A DNA stretch of 22,674 bases from NCBI GenBank assembly GCA_035715725.1, contig DASTKT010000064.1:1-22674 (forward strand), in the 5' to 3' direction. Source of the DNA: JADGGV01 sp035715725. Its GTDB lineage: Bacteria > Gemmatimonadota > Gemmatimonadetes > Longimicrobiales > RSA9. The notes beneath the pieces are model-generated. The model saw only the letters and a program-made list of their open reading frames with translations. It was not told the DNA's origin and ran no database searches. Positions 6,452 to 13,130 of this stretch are shown piece after piece. The position numbers and the translations under genes were made by a program. Within the stretch, counting starts at the first letter, position 1, and every line of letters begins with the position of its first letter.

Positions 6452-8152
6452 TCAACGCCGCCGGGAGACGAACGCGCGTGCCTCCTCGAGCACGGCGGCC
6501 CGCGTGCTCCCGCCGGCGACCTCGAGCAGCGTCTGGTAGAAAGCGCGAGCCTGGGATTCGTCGCCCGACGCCCGTGCGGCGCGCGCGGCGCCCAGCAGGC
6601 TGTTGAAGCGCCGCGGGTAGAGCTCGAGCGCGCGCTCGTACGCGGCGAGCGCGGCCGCCGGATGCGCCTGCTCCATGAGGAGGTCTCCAAGCAGCTCGTA
6701 GGCCGGGAGCGTGGGGCCAGGCGTCACCGCGTGCTTCGGCGTCGCGAGCTCCAGCTCGGCCGCCTCCCGCATCAGCGCCACGCTGAACGCGGTCTCGTGC
6801 TCGGCGTGAGCGATCCACGCCCCCACGCCGAGGCGGAGGATCCGGATGTTGCGGGCGAACAGGGGTTCGCCTGCGCCGCTGGCCGCCTTCGTGAGGGCGT
6901 CGAGACGGCCGGCGGCGGCCCTGGCCTCCTCGAGCCGGCCTTCGTGCGCGGCTCCAAGGCCCCGGGCGAACCACGTCACGGCCTCGGGCCACATGAAGTG
7001 GTCCCAGTCGAGCGCCGGCGGCTGGCGAGGGGGAAGCGACATCGCCTCGCTCCAGGCGTGGCGCTCGAGCGCGTACCGTGCCCTGGTGGACGCCAGGTGA
7101 AAGGCCGTCTTGAACGTCGGTTGCAAGCGAGGCGTCGCCTGCAGCCGCTCCACCTGCGCCGCGGCCCGGTCGTCCGCGCCTTCCTGGAGATAGGCGTAGA
7201 CCAGGTATTCGATCGCGTGGGGAAATTCGTCCCAGACGAGCCGGCCACGCTCCCCCACGGGGTACCGCAGGGCCGCCTCCGCGGCCCGCGCGTTTCCGCG
7301 AATCACCGCGTCCCAGTCGCCCAGCCGGGTGTAGATGTGGGTCGGCATGTGGAGCGCATGGGGGTTGCGCGGAGCGACCGTCTCGTACTTCCGGACGATC
7401 GCCAGCGATTCCCGCTCCCGTCCCGGCGCGTCGTCGGCGTGCACCAGGTAGTGCATGGCTCCGGGGTGCTCGGGATTCCGCTGGTAGACGCCGAGCAGGA
7501 GGCTGGCGGCGCGGGCGGAGTTCGCCGGCGAGACCGAGTCGGAGGGTGCGGCGGCCAGGAGCGCCAGCGCGTAGAACGCCGCCGCTTCCGGGTCCCGCGG
7601 GAAGGCGGCGTACACGTTTTCCGTCGCCGTCGCCCACCGGCGAATGCGCTGCCAGTAGTCCGGCGACTCCGGCTCCTGGAAGAACGCCGCCGCGGCCTCG
7701 ACGAAGAGCCGCTCGCGCTGCGTCGGGGGGTGGAGGCTCCTGGCCGTCTGCACCGCCTCCCAGCCGCGGCGCAGCTCTTCGGGCCCGGGGCGCGTGGGCC
7801 ACAAGGGCTGGAACAGCGTCATGGCGACGCCCCAGTGCGCCATCGCGCACCGCGGATCGATCTTCGCCGTCTCCTCGAAGGCCGCCCTCGCCCCCGGGTA
7901 CGTCATGTGGTGCAGCAGGGCGACGGCGCGGTCGAACTCGACCCGAGCCGGTGCGGAGCAGGAGATCGGGAAGTCGACCCTGCCCAGGACGTGGTCGCCG
8001 TGCTCCTTCGCCTGGCCGCTCGCCCCGCGCGCGGCGCTCCCCACCAGCCCGGCCGCCAGCACGATCGCGAGGCCCCGCCCGAAGGGGTGAGACTTCCGCT
8101 CGATCCTCGCTGGCGACGAGGCCGGAGGGTGACGCCCTTCGTGATTCGCCAC
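6452..8152 (-). CDS. Exported tetratricopeptide-repeat protein
   Basis: A 566-residue protein of a widespread TPR family of unknown exact function. After a hydrophobic stretch at residues about 28-41 (LAIVLAAGLVGSAA) there is a likely signal-peptide cleavage near residue 44, so export is expected. The family signatures follow: LGRVDFPISCSAPARVEFDRAVALLHHM, then AMAHWGVAMTLFQPLWPTRP, HPGAMHYLVHADDAPGR, HALHMPTHIYTRLGDWDAVI, and C-terminal TPR helices (PAAALAAYERALELYPRRFNSLLG). I chose the GTG at 8150-8152 because a GGAGGGG ribosome-binding site lies 4-5 bases upstream; an ATG at 8215 would add 21 arginine-rich residues and has no such site. It stands alone on the minus strand. Confidence 0.85.
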   Translation of the reverse strand: MANHEGRHPPASSPARIERKSHPFGRGLAIVLAAGLVGSAARGASGQAKEHGDHVLGRVDFPISCSAPARVEFDRAVALLHHMTYPGARAAFEETAKIDPRCAMAHWGVAMTLFQPLWPTRPGPEELRRGWEAVQTARSLHPPTQRERLFVEAAAAFFQEPESPDYWQRIRRWATATENVYAAFPRDPEAAAFYALALLAAAPSDSVSPANSARAASLLLGVYQRNPEHPGAMHYLVHADDAPGRERESLAIVRKYETVAPRNPHALHMPTHIYTRLGDWDAVIRGNARAAEAALRYPVGERGRLVWDEFPHAIEYLVYAYLQEGADDRAAAQVERLQATPRLQPTFKTAFHLASTRARYALERHAWSEAMSLPPRQPPALDWDHFMWPEAVTWFARGLGAAHEGRLEEARAAAGRLDALTKAASGAGEPLFARNIRILRLGVGAWIAHAEHETAFSVALMREAAELELATPKHAVTPGPTLPAYELLGDLLMEQAHPAAALAAYERALELYPRRFNSLLGAARAARASGDESQARAFYQTLLEVAGGSTRAAVLEEARAFVSRRR

Positions 8153-8632
8153 CGCCCCTCCAATCCGCCGATCCCGGACTCCGATGAACAGGCAGCGTCG
8201 GTGCGATCGAGCCATGAGTAAGCCGCCGCCCGGAAGCAGGCAAGCGCTCCCGGGCCCGTGAGACGCGTCGAATCGACGGCGCGATGCCGCCCGCGAAGCC
8301 CGGGTTCTGCCGGTCCTTCGCCCGGAGCCGGCTCGTGAGATACGCGAAACGGCGGGCTTGACACGTGGCGGAACGCCGGCGTACTCATTCGGCTCAATCG
8401 GTAAGTCGACATCGTCCCACGGTGTAGAAGCGGTCGCCTTTCGGCCATAGTGCGTCCGACCACGGCGCGCTGGGCCCGTCAGTGAGCCGCATCCCGCCTG
8501 CACCGCCGCCGCAGACCTTTCCCACGCCGCCCGCGGGCGGCCCCCACCTCGAGGGAGGCGACGTCGCCCCGACGCTCGCCGCGACCCGCCGAGCCATCAC
8601 CCGACGAGAAGGTTCGTACGCGGAGCGATCGC
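8153..8632. other. Intergenic region between divergent genes
   Basis: No gene seen in 480 bases. On the plus strand a good -35 box TTGACA (8358-8363) is followed after 18 bases by TACTCA (8382-8387), which could be a promoter for the gene at 8633 with a leader of about 240 bases, or for an undetected RNA. The -10 match is weak. Nothing else stands out. Confidence 0.3.
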
Positions 8633-9262
8633 ATGACCCCGGCCCGAGAAGCCTTCGACGCCGCCACCCGTGCGCTCGACGCGCGCGACTGGCGGGAGTT
8701 CACGCGGTGGCTGCACCCGGAGGCGCTGGAGCGGTTCCGCGCGTCCCAGCTCGGCCTCGCCCGGACCATGGCGACGCCGCGGGAGATGCCCGCGGAGGGG
8801 GAGGACGCGACGTCGCTCGGGGCGCGGCTCGAGCGGGCGCGGCTGGTGTCGCTCGGGTTCCTGCTGGAGCGGACGTACCGGGTGGCGACGGTGGAGGAGC
8901 TGGCGCGGCTGCCGGCGGAGGAGATGGTGGTGCGGACGCTGGAGTCGCGCGACCCGGAGCGGTCGTACGTGGAGTGGGTGCGGGCGGGGCGGCCCGGGGA
9001 GGACGAGGGGGCGGACTTCACGCCGCCGCGGATCCGGCGCGAGTACGTGGGGGAGGTCGCGGACGGGGCGGAGGCGGTCCACGTCGTGTTCCGGCTGACG
9101 CTGGACGGGGCGGACGGGCGGGCGCGCTCGCGGGTGCTGCTGATCGAGCTGCGGGCGACGCCCGGCGGCTGGGGGCTGATGCTCGACGAGGCGCGGGGGG
9201 ACGTCCTGCTGGGCGGGCTGACGGACGCGTTCGTGCTGATGGAGCCGGCGGGCGGGGGGTGA
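8633..9262 (+). CDS. Hypothetical protein
   Basis: A 209-residue protein I cannot assign to a named family. The ATG is preceded by GGAG at a spacing of about 9 bases. There is no signal peptide or membrane segment, so it should be cytosolic. The N-terminus (EAFDAATRALDARDWREFTRWLHPEALERFRASQL) looks like the first helices of an NTF2-like/SnoaL fold, and the second half is predicted strand-rich (EAVHVVFRLTLDG, SRVLLIELRATPGGWGLML), as in that fold; this is a weak structural guess. Codon use is strongly GC-ending, so it is certainly translated. It is the first of three small co-directional genes. Confidence 0.7.
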   Translation: MTPAREAFDAATRALDARDWREFTRWLHPEALERFRASQLGLARTMATPREMPAEGEDATSLGARLERARLVSLGFLLERTYRVATVEELARLPAEEMVVRTLESRDPERSYVEWVRAGRPGEDEGADFTPPRIRREYVGEVADGAEAVHVVFRLTLDGADGRARSRVLLIELRATPGGWGLMLDEARGDVLLGGLTDAFVLMEPAGGG

Positions 9263-9399
9263 AGTCGTGGCGGGGCGGCGGATGGGGAGCCGGACGGGAG
9301 CGAAAAGGACGGTGGATGGAGTTCTTGCGCCGCTCCAGGGTCGCGGGCGTTGTCGGGCGGGAAGGAGACGGCGCGAGGTCGCCTCGGGAAGGAGGGCGC

Positions 9400-9822
9400 A
9401 TGGGCGTGCCGGAGGAGATGTGGCCGTGGACGCTTGAGGAGCTGATCGCCGCGGACGTGCTGCTCGGTGTGCCGGAGCCGGAGGCGCGGGCGTTCTGGAT
9501 GACGTACCGCGAGCACGCCGAGCGAGAGTGGCACGACTACCTCGCCCACCAGGATGAGCCGGGGCGTACGTTCGGGTTCATGTTGGGGACCGATCGGCTC
9601 GTGGCCCTGTCGCTCGTGTCGGAGGAGACGGCGGCGCGGGTCGAGCGGCTGCGGAACATGGCGTGGGAGAGCCGCATGGCGGCGGCTCGCATGGGGCCGA
9701 CCTCGCCCGAGGATCTGGAGCGGCTGCTCGAGGAGAAGCGGCTCGCGGACGAGGAGTGGGAGCGGGAGCGGGAGGCACTGCGGCGGCAGATCGAGGAGCG
9801 GGAGCAGGGCGGCGCTGCGTGA
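9400..9822 (+). CDS. Hypothetical protein with C-terminal coiled coil, upstream of an antitoxin-like gene
   Basis: A 140-residue protein with no recognisable family. I chose the ATG at 9400 because AAGGAGGG ends 4-5 bases before it; the frame is open far upstream but that part is low-complexity. The N-terminal half is acidic and tryptophan-rich (PEEMWPWTLEELIAADVLLG, ARAFWMTYREHAEREWHDYL). Residues about 100-135 are almost entirely charged (EDLERLLEEKRLADEEWERE and on) and should form a coiled coil. It is cytosolic. The gene lies 142 bases before an HTH protein with an Xre/MbcA/ParS-like C-terminus, in the same direction. It has none of the residues of a RES-domain toxin that I can see, so partnership with that gene is a hypothesis only. 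Confidence 0.65.
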   Translation: MGVPEEMWPWTLEELIAADVLLGVPEPEARAFWMTYREHAEREWHDYLAHQDEPGRTFGFMLGTDRLVALSLVSEETAARVERLRNMAWESRMAAARMGPTSPEDLERLLEEKRLADEEWEREREALRRQIEEREQGGAA

Positions 9823-9855
9823 GCTCCGCCGGCGCGCTGGGGGCGCCGCGGCATT

Positions 9856-9939
9856 CGACGTGCCATACGACGTATCGGGTGACGTTGGGCACGACGTTAT
9901 ACACGACGATTGATACGACGTGGGCGGCGACGCCAGATT
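9856..9939 (+). repeat. Seven 12-bp direct repeats upstream of the antitoxin-like gene
   Basis: The hexamer CGACGT or a one-base variant begins at 9856, 9868, 9880, 9892, 9904, 9916 and 9928, an exact 12-base step. The seven cores are CGACGT, CGACGT, TGACGT, CGACGT, CGACGA, CGACGT and CGACGC; the six bases between cores vary and are relatively AT-rich. A degenerate eighth unit (CGCCGC) may start at 9844. In the frame of the gene at 9965 the array encodes a tetrapeptide rhythm with Asp-Val in each unit, but a TGA at 9911-9913 interrupts it. The array ends 25 bases before the next start codon, so iteron-like operator sites are the simplest reading. Confidence 0.85.
9910..9939 (+). promoter_or_regulatory. 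Possible promoter inside the 12-bp repeat array
   Basis: TTGATA (9910-9915) and CAGATT (9934-9939) are separated by 18 bases. The -35 match is 5 of 6, the -10 match only 3 of 6. Transcription would start near 9946, giving a leader of about 20 bases that holds the ribosome-binding site of the gene at 9965. The boxes fall in the variable parts of the repeats, so a protein bound to the cores would cover the promoter. Confidence 0.35.
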
Positions 9940-9964
9940 CGGGAGACCGTCGAAGGAGGAGGAG

Positions 9965-10327
9965 ATGCACACGGCTGCTGCCGCACCGAACAAGGCTGCC
10001 GACGTCGTCGGGTGGGCGCACGACTTCCTGCGGCTCACCTGGGACGAGGTCGGCGGGATGCTGGGGACCACGGGGCGTACGGTCCAGCGCTGGCGCGACC
10101 ACGAGATGGTGCCGAGCCGCGAGAGCGAGGAGCGGCTGGACGCGGCCGACGAGCTGCGGTTCTGGCTGCGGACGGTGTTCGCCGGGGACGAGGCGGCCGC
10201 CCGGGAGTGGCTGCACACGCGCCTGCTGGACCTGCGGGGGAAGACGCCGATGCACGCGATCAAGGCGGGGCAGCTCGCGAAGATCTCGGAGTTCCTGGCC
10301 ACGTTCCACTCCGGGGCGTTCATCTGA
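9965..10327 (+). CDS. HTH protein with Xre/MbcA/ParS-like toxin-binding domain (antitoxin-like)
   Basis: A 120-residue protein. Residues about 23-45 form a helix-turn-helix (LTWDEVGGMLGTTGRTVQRW). Residues about 62-120 match the layout of the MbcA/ParS/Xre toxin-binding domain (DUF2384-like): a helix around DELRFWLRTVFAGDEAAAREWL, then LRGKTPMHAIKAGQ, the 'G-x-TP-x2-hydrophobic' turn, and a last helix. Such proteins usually repress their own operon and neutralise a RES-domain toxin encoded next door. No RES gene is in this window; the only close co-directional neighbour is the 140-residue protein at 9400. The ATG at 9965 is preceded by AAGGAGGAGG; a GTG at 9920 in frame would place the start inside the repeat array. 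It is the natural candidate to bind that array. Confidence 0.75.
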   Translation: MHTAAAAPNKAADVVGWAHDFLRLTWDEVGGMLGTTGRTVQRWRDHEMVPSRESEERLDAADELRFWLRTVFAGDEAAAREWLHTRLLDLRGKTPMHAIKAGQLAKISEFLATFHSGAFI

Positions 10328-10401
10328 GGTTCGCCGGCCTCGTGTGGCGGCCATAGGCTGGACGTTCGCGCATCGAGTGCGCACGGCAGTCTTCGGGCAC
10401 C

Positions 10402-10428
10402 TGTCGATTGGCGCCCCGCCCACTCGTC
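10402..10428 (+). promoter_or_regulatory. ECF42-type sigma promoter
   Basis: TGTCGA (10402-10407) is followed after 17 bases by CGTC (10425-10428). As I recall, ECF42 sigma factors recognise TGTCGA at -35 and CGAC/CGTC at -10. This site lies 45 bases before a DGPF-type gene that is coupled to an ECF42-type sigma gene, as expected for autoregulation. I found no second match in front of another gene in this window. Confidence 0.6.
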
Positions 10429-10429
10429 A

Positions 10430-10455
10430 TGGGATCGAAGGCAGCGACGATCCCA
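10430..10455. promoter_or_regulatory. Inverted repeat at the transcription start of the DGPF-sigma operon
   Basis: TGGGATCG (10430-10437) and CGATCCCA (10448-10455) are perfectly complementary, with a 10-base spacer. The repeat covers the expected start of transcription from the promoter at 10402-10428 and ends just before the ribosome-binding site AAAGGA (10461-10466). It could be an operator or an mRNA hairpin near the 5' end. Confidence 0.45.
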
Positions 10456-10472
10456 CAGCGAAAGGATCCGCC

Positions 10473-10847
10473 ATGCGCTACATGCTCCTTCTCCACTACT
10501 GGGAGGCGACCGCCGCCGACCTGGGTGAGGAGACGATGGAGGCCGGGAAGGCCGCGTTCCACGCGTACGCGAAGGCGCTCGACGACGCCGGCGTGCTCGT
10601 CTCGGCCGAGGTGCTCCAGCCGTCGCCCATGTCGACCACCGTCACCGTGAAGAACGGCAGCCTGCAGGTGCAGGACGGGCCGTACGCGGACACGAAGGAG
10701 CAGCTCGGCGGCATCTTCGTGCTGGACGTGCCGGACCTGGACGCGGCGCTGGCGTGGGCCGAGAAGTGCCCGGCCGCGCAGTGGGGGAGCGTCGAGATCC
10801 GACCGTCCGCGGTGCGCTTCGCGGGCGGCAGGTGGGTTCCGGCGTGA
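10473..10847 (+). CDS. YCII-family (DGPF-type) protein
   Basis: A 124-residue protein of the YCII/DGPF group. It opens with the usual strand MRYMLLLHYWE, and has the DGPYADTKEQLGGIFVLDVPDLDAALAWA segment (residues about 70-98), with the D-G-P-(F/Y) motif and following K-E-x-L-G-G, then a final strand GSVEIRP. The fold is a dimeric ferredoxin-like alpha/beta barrel; catalytic activity of this subgroup is not established. AAAGGA lies 6 bases before the ATG. Its stop overlaps the GTG start of an ECF sigma gene. DGPF proteins next to ECF42 sigma factors are a conserved pair, and the DGPF genes are regulon members. Confidence 0.92.
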   Translation: MRYMLLLHYWEATAADLGEETMEAGKAAFHAYAKALDDAGVLVSAEVLQPSPMSTTVTVKNGSLQVQDGPYADTKEQLGGIFVLDVPDLDAALAWAEKCPAAQWGSVEIRPSAVRFAGGRWVPA

Positions 10848-12241
10848 GGCTGCCGGATGGGCGACGCGGCGCGGACGAGCGGGCCGGCCGCGCCGCGTCG
10901 CCCGCGGGGGCGCTCGGCGACGCCGCCCGGCCACCCGCCCGCGCCGTGTCGGACCCTTCCGCATCGCCCGCCTGGGCGCGGGCCGAGCAGGTGGCGCGCG
11001 CCTCGTACGGTCGGCTCGTCGCCCTCCTCGCCGCCTCCAGCGGCGACATCCAGCTCGCCGAGGATTGCCTCGGCGACGCGTTCGAGCAGGCGCTGCGCCG
11101 CTGGCCGGAGTCCGGCATCCCCGAAAATCCCGAGGGCTGGCTGCTGACCGCGGCGCGCAACCGGCAACGCGACGTCGCCCGGTCCGCCGCGCACCGGACC
11201 ACGAGCGCGCTCGACGAGGCGGCGGAGCACGCGCTGGCTTCCGTCATGGCCGAAGTCGACCCGGACGCCATCCCCGACCGGCGCCTCGCGCTGCTCTTCG
11301 TGTGCGCGCATCCGGCGATCGATGCCGGGATCCGCACGCCGCTCATGCTCCAGGCCGTGCTCGGCTTCGAGGCGCGGGAGATCGCGCGGGCGTTCGTCGT
11401 CCCGCCGGCGACGATGGCGCAGCGGCTGGTGCGGGCGAAGCGTCGCATCCGGGACGCGCGCATCCCGTTCGTCGTGCCGGAGCGCGGCCGCATGCCGGCG
11501 CGGCTCGGGCCGGTGCTCGAGGCGATCTACGGCACGTACGCGATCGACTGGCAGCTCGTCTCGGGCCCGACCACGCGCGATTCCCTCGCGGGCGAGGCGC
11601 AGTACCTGGCGGTCACGCTGGCCGAGCTGCTGGGGGACGAGCCCGAGGCGTTCGGGCTGGCCGCGCTCATCTGCCTCTCGCTCGCGCGCGCCGGGGCGCG
11701 AGGCACGGCCGACGAGTTCGTGCCGCTCGAGGAGCAGGACCCGGCGCTGTGGGACGCGGCGCTGATCGAGGAGGGGGAGCGCTACCTGCGCCGCGCCCAG
11801 GCGCTGGGCCGGATCGGACGGTTCCAGCTCGAGGCCGCGATCCAGTCCGTGCACTGCGCGCGAGCGACGTCGGGCGTCACGGACTGGCTCGCGCTGCACA
11901 GGCTCTACGCCGCGCTCGTGGCGGTCTCCCCGACGCTCGGGGCGCGCACGGCGCTCGCCGCGGCGACGGCGCGCGTGCATGGGGCGGAGGCGGGGCTCGC
12001 GGTGCTCGACGGGATCGCCGACCCCGCGCTCCAGCGCTTCCAGCCGGCGTGGAGCACGCGGGCGCACCTGCTGGCGGAGGCGGGGCGGGTCGAAGAAGCG
12101 GTTCGCGCGTACGACAAGGCCATCTCGCTCACGACCGAGCGAGGCGTGCGCGGCTACCTCGAGCGCCGGCGGGACGCGCTCGGGCGGGGACGGCAACGGA
12201 ATTCTTCACAGGGAGCAGGGGAGCAAGGGAGAGAACGCTGA
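10844..12241 (+). CDS. ECF42-type RNA polymerase sigma factor with C-terminal TPR-like domain (DUF6596)
   Basis: A 465-residue ECF sigma factor. Region 2 is at about residues 45-115 (VARASYGRLVALLA, LAEDCLGDAFEQALRRWPESGIP, PEGWLLTAARNRQRDVARS). Region 4 is around residues 150-210 (RLALLFVCAHPAID, TPLMLQAVLGFEAREIARAF, PPATMAQRLVRAKRRIRDA). The rest is the long helical extension typical of this group (AIYGTYAIDWQL, LICLSLARAGARG, GRFQLEAAIQSVHC, VRAYDKAISLT), which is needed for activity and replaces an anti-sigma factor. I start at the GTG at 10844 because it overlaps the DGPF stop. Conservation only begins near residue 44, so the GTG at 10946 is a real alternative. The last 20 or so residues come from an intergenic repeat module (12196-12234). 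Confidence 0.9.
   Translation: MRLPDGRRGADERAGRAASPAGALGDAARPPARAVSDPSASPAWARAEQVARASYGRLVALLAASSGDIQLAEDCLGDAFEQALRRWPESGIPENPEGWLLTAARNRQRDVARSAAHRTTSALDEAAEHALASVMAEVDPDAIPDRRLALLFVCAHPAIDAGIRTPLMLQAVLGFEAREIARAFVVPPATMAQRLVRAKRRIRDARIPFVVPERGRMPARLGPVLEAIYGTYAIDWQLVSGPTTRDSLAGEAQYLAVTLAELLGDEPEAFGLAALICLSLARAGARGTADEFVPLEEQDPALWDAALIEEGERYLRRAQALGRIGRFQLEAAIQSVHCARATSGVTDWLALHRLYAALVAVSPTLGARTALAAATARVHGAEAGLAVLDGIADPALQRFQPAWSTRAHLLAEAGRVEEAVRAYDKAISLTTERGVRGYLERRRDALGRGRQRNSSQGAGEQGRER
12196..12234 (+). repeat. TTCACAGGGAGC-type repeat module forming the 3' end of the sigma gene
   Basis: The stretch ACGGAATTC - TTCACAGGGAGC - AGGGGAGCAAGGGAG matches modules at about 18396-18443 (opposite strand), 22377-22412, and 22604-22650 (opposite strand). 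Elsewhere the module is intergenic. Here the sigma frame runs through it and stops at 12241, so the repeat supplies the C-terminal tail. Confidence 0.75.
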
Positions 12242-12261
12242 GGCGGCCCGATACGTACGGC

Positions 12262-12277
12262 GGCCGCTCCAGCGGCC
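12262..12277. terminator. Hairpin between convergent sigma and msrA genes
   Basis: GGCCGC - TCCA - GCGGCC is a perfect 6-bp stem with a 4-base loop, 20 bases after the sigma stop, in the gap (12242-12399) before the convergent msrA. There is no T-run after it on either strand, so it is at best a weak terminator. Nothing else is visible in this gap. Confidence 0.25.
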
Positions 12278-12399
12278 ACCGCGCAGCCGCGGGGTCGTCG
12301 CGCGTCAGGTCGGGGCTGGTCTCGATGGGGCCCTCCTCGTCGTCCGCGCTGCCCTGCCCCGAAGCCGTCCCGCGGTCGGTCGCTCGCCGTGGCGTGCGG

Positions 12400-12915
12400 T
12401 CACTCGCGCAGGTAATGGCAGGTGTACCCGCCGGGGTGCTTGCGCAGGTAGTCCTGGTGGTACTCCTCCGCGCTGTACCAGGTGGAGGCGGGTTCGATCG
12501 TGGTCGTGATCGGCCGCCTCCACTGGCCCGAGGCCTGCACACGCGCCTTCACTCGCTCCGCCGTCTCCTGCTGCTCCGGCGTCTGCGGGAAGATCGCCGA
12601 GCGGTATTGGGTCCCGACGTCGTTGCCCTGGCGGTTGAGCGTGGTCGGGTCGTGCAGCTTGAAGAACCACTTCTCGAGCAGATCCTCGTAGCTGAGCACC
12701 GACGGGTCGAACGTCACGCGCACCGCCTCGGCGTGCCCCGACCTGCTGTCGTGCGTGTCCTCGTACGTCGGGTTCTCCAGCCAGCCCCCGGTGTAGCCGA
12801 CCTCGGTATCGATCACGCCGGGCACATCGCGCAGGATGTCCTCGACGCCCCAGAAGCAGCCGCCGGCGAGCACGGCGACCTCCGTCCGCCGCTCCGTCCC
12901 GACCCGATCACTCAT
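12400..12915 (-). CDS. msrA: Peptide-methionine (S)-S-oxide reductase MsrA
   Basis: A 171-residue cytosolic enzyme that reduces the S form of methionine sulfoxide in proteins and free amino acid, with thioredoxin as electron donor. The catalytic motif GGCFWG gives C20. The GYTGG loop is at 40-44 and the catalytic glutamate is E63 (SGHAEAV). The long conserved block DPTTLNRQGNDVGTQYRSAIF is present around residues 92-112. The recycling cysteine is probably C166 in GYTCHYLRE, the C-terminal form seen in many bacteria. The ATG at 12913-12915 is preceded by AGGAG at a spacing of about 9. It is a single gene, with a broken cupin gene just upstream. Length is normal for the family. Confidence 0.96.
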   Translation of the reverse strand: MSDRVGTERRTEVAVLAGGCFWGVEDILRDVPGVIDTEVGYTGGWLENPTYEDTHDSRSGHAEAVRVTFDPSVLSYEDLLEKWFFKLHDPTTLNRQGNDVGTQYRSAIFPQTPEQQETAERVKARVQASGQWRRPITTTIEPASTWYSAEEYHQDYLRKHPGGYTCHYLRE

Positions 12916-12929
12916 CCCGGTCTCTCCTC

Positions 12930-13046
12930 TCAACGCTCGAAGTCGACGCGCACCTGGACCACCTCCCGTCCAGGAACGCCGATATCGTGCCGCTGCAGGT
13001 CGGTCCGTGTGGCCACGGCGAACCCCGCCGCGCACGACGTGCTGGG
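12930..13046 (-). pseudogene. 5' remnant of a cupin-domain gene
   Basis: On the minus strand, just upstream of msrA, a frame reads CAAGFAVATRTDLQRHDIGV, then PGREVVQVRVDFER and stops at 12930-12932. The segment 'LQRHD-x-VPGREVVQVRVDF' is the typical lead-in to small exported cupins, where it is normally followed by a proline-glycine and then a HSHPGEE metal-binding strand. Here the frame ends exactly where that should start. The hydrophobic part CAAGFAVA would be the tail of a signal peptide. No clear start codon is present upstream. I read it as a gene cut off when the msrA region was joined to it. Confidence 0.5.
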
Positions 13047-13130
13047 CGGCGATGCGGAGGCGGTGTATCCTGGCTGTGCCGAACCGGTGCCCGCTGGTCC
13101 GCAGCCACCTGCCGGATGGGAGCGTGAAGG

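Noticed and set aside
6306..8243. A 645-codon minus-strand frame overlapping the TPR gene
   Set aside because: Low-complexity shadow; the other minus frame has the TPR family motifs.
9856..9939. CRISPR array
   Set aside because: The repeat unit is 12 bases with a 6-base core, far too short, and there are no cas genes.
9400..10327. A standard RES-Xre toxin-antitoxin pair
   Set aside because: The upstream protein shows no RES-domain features, so the usual label does not fit.
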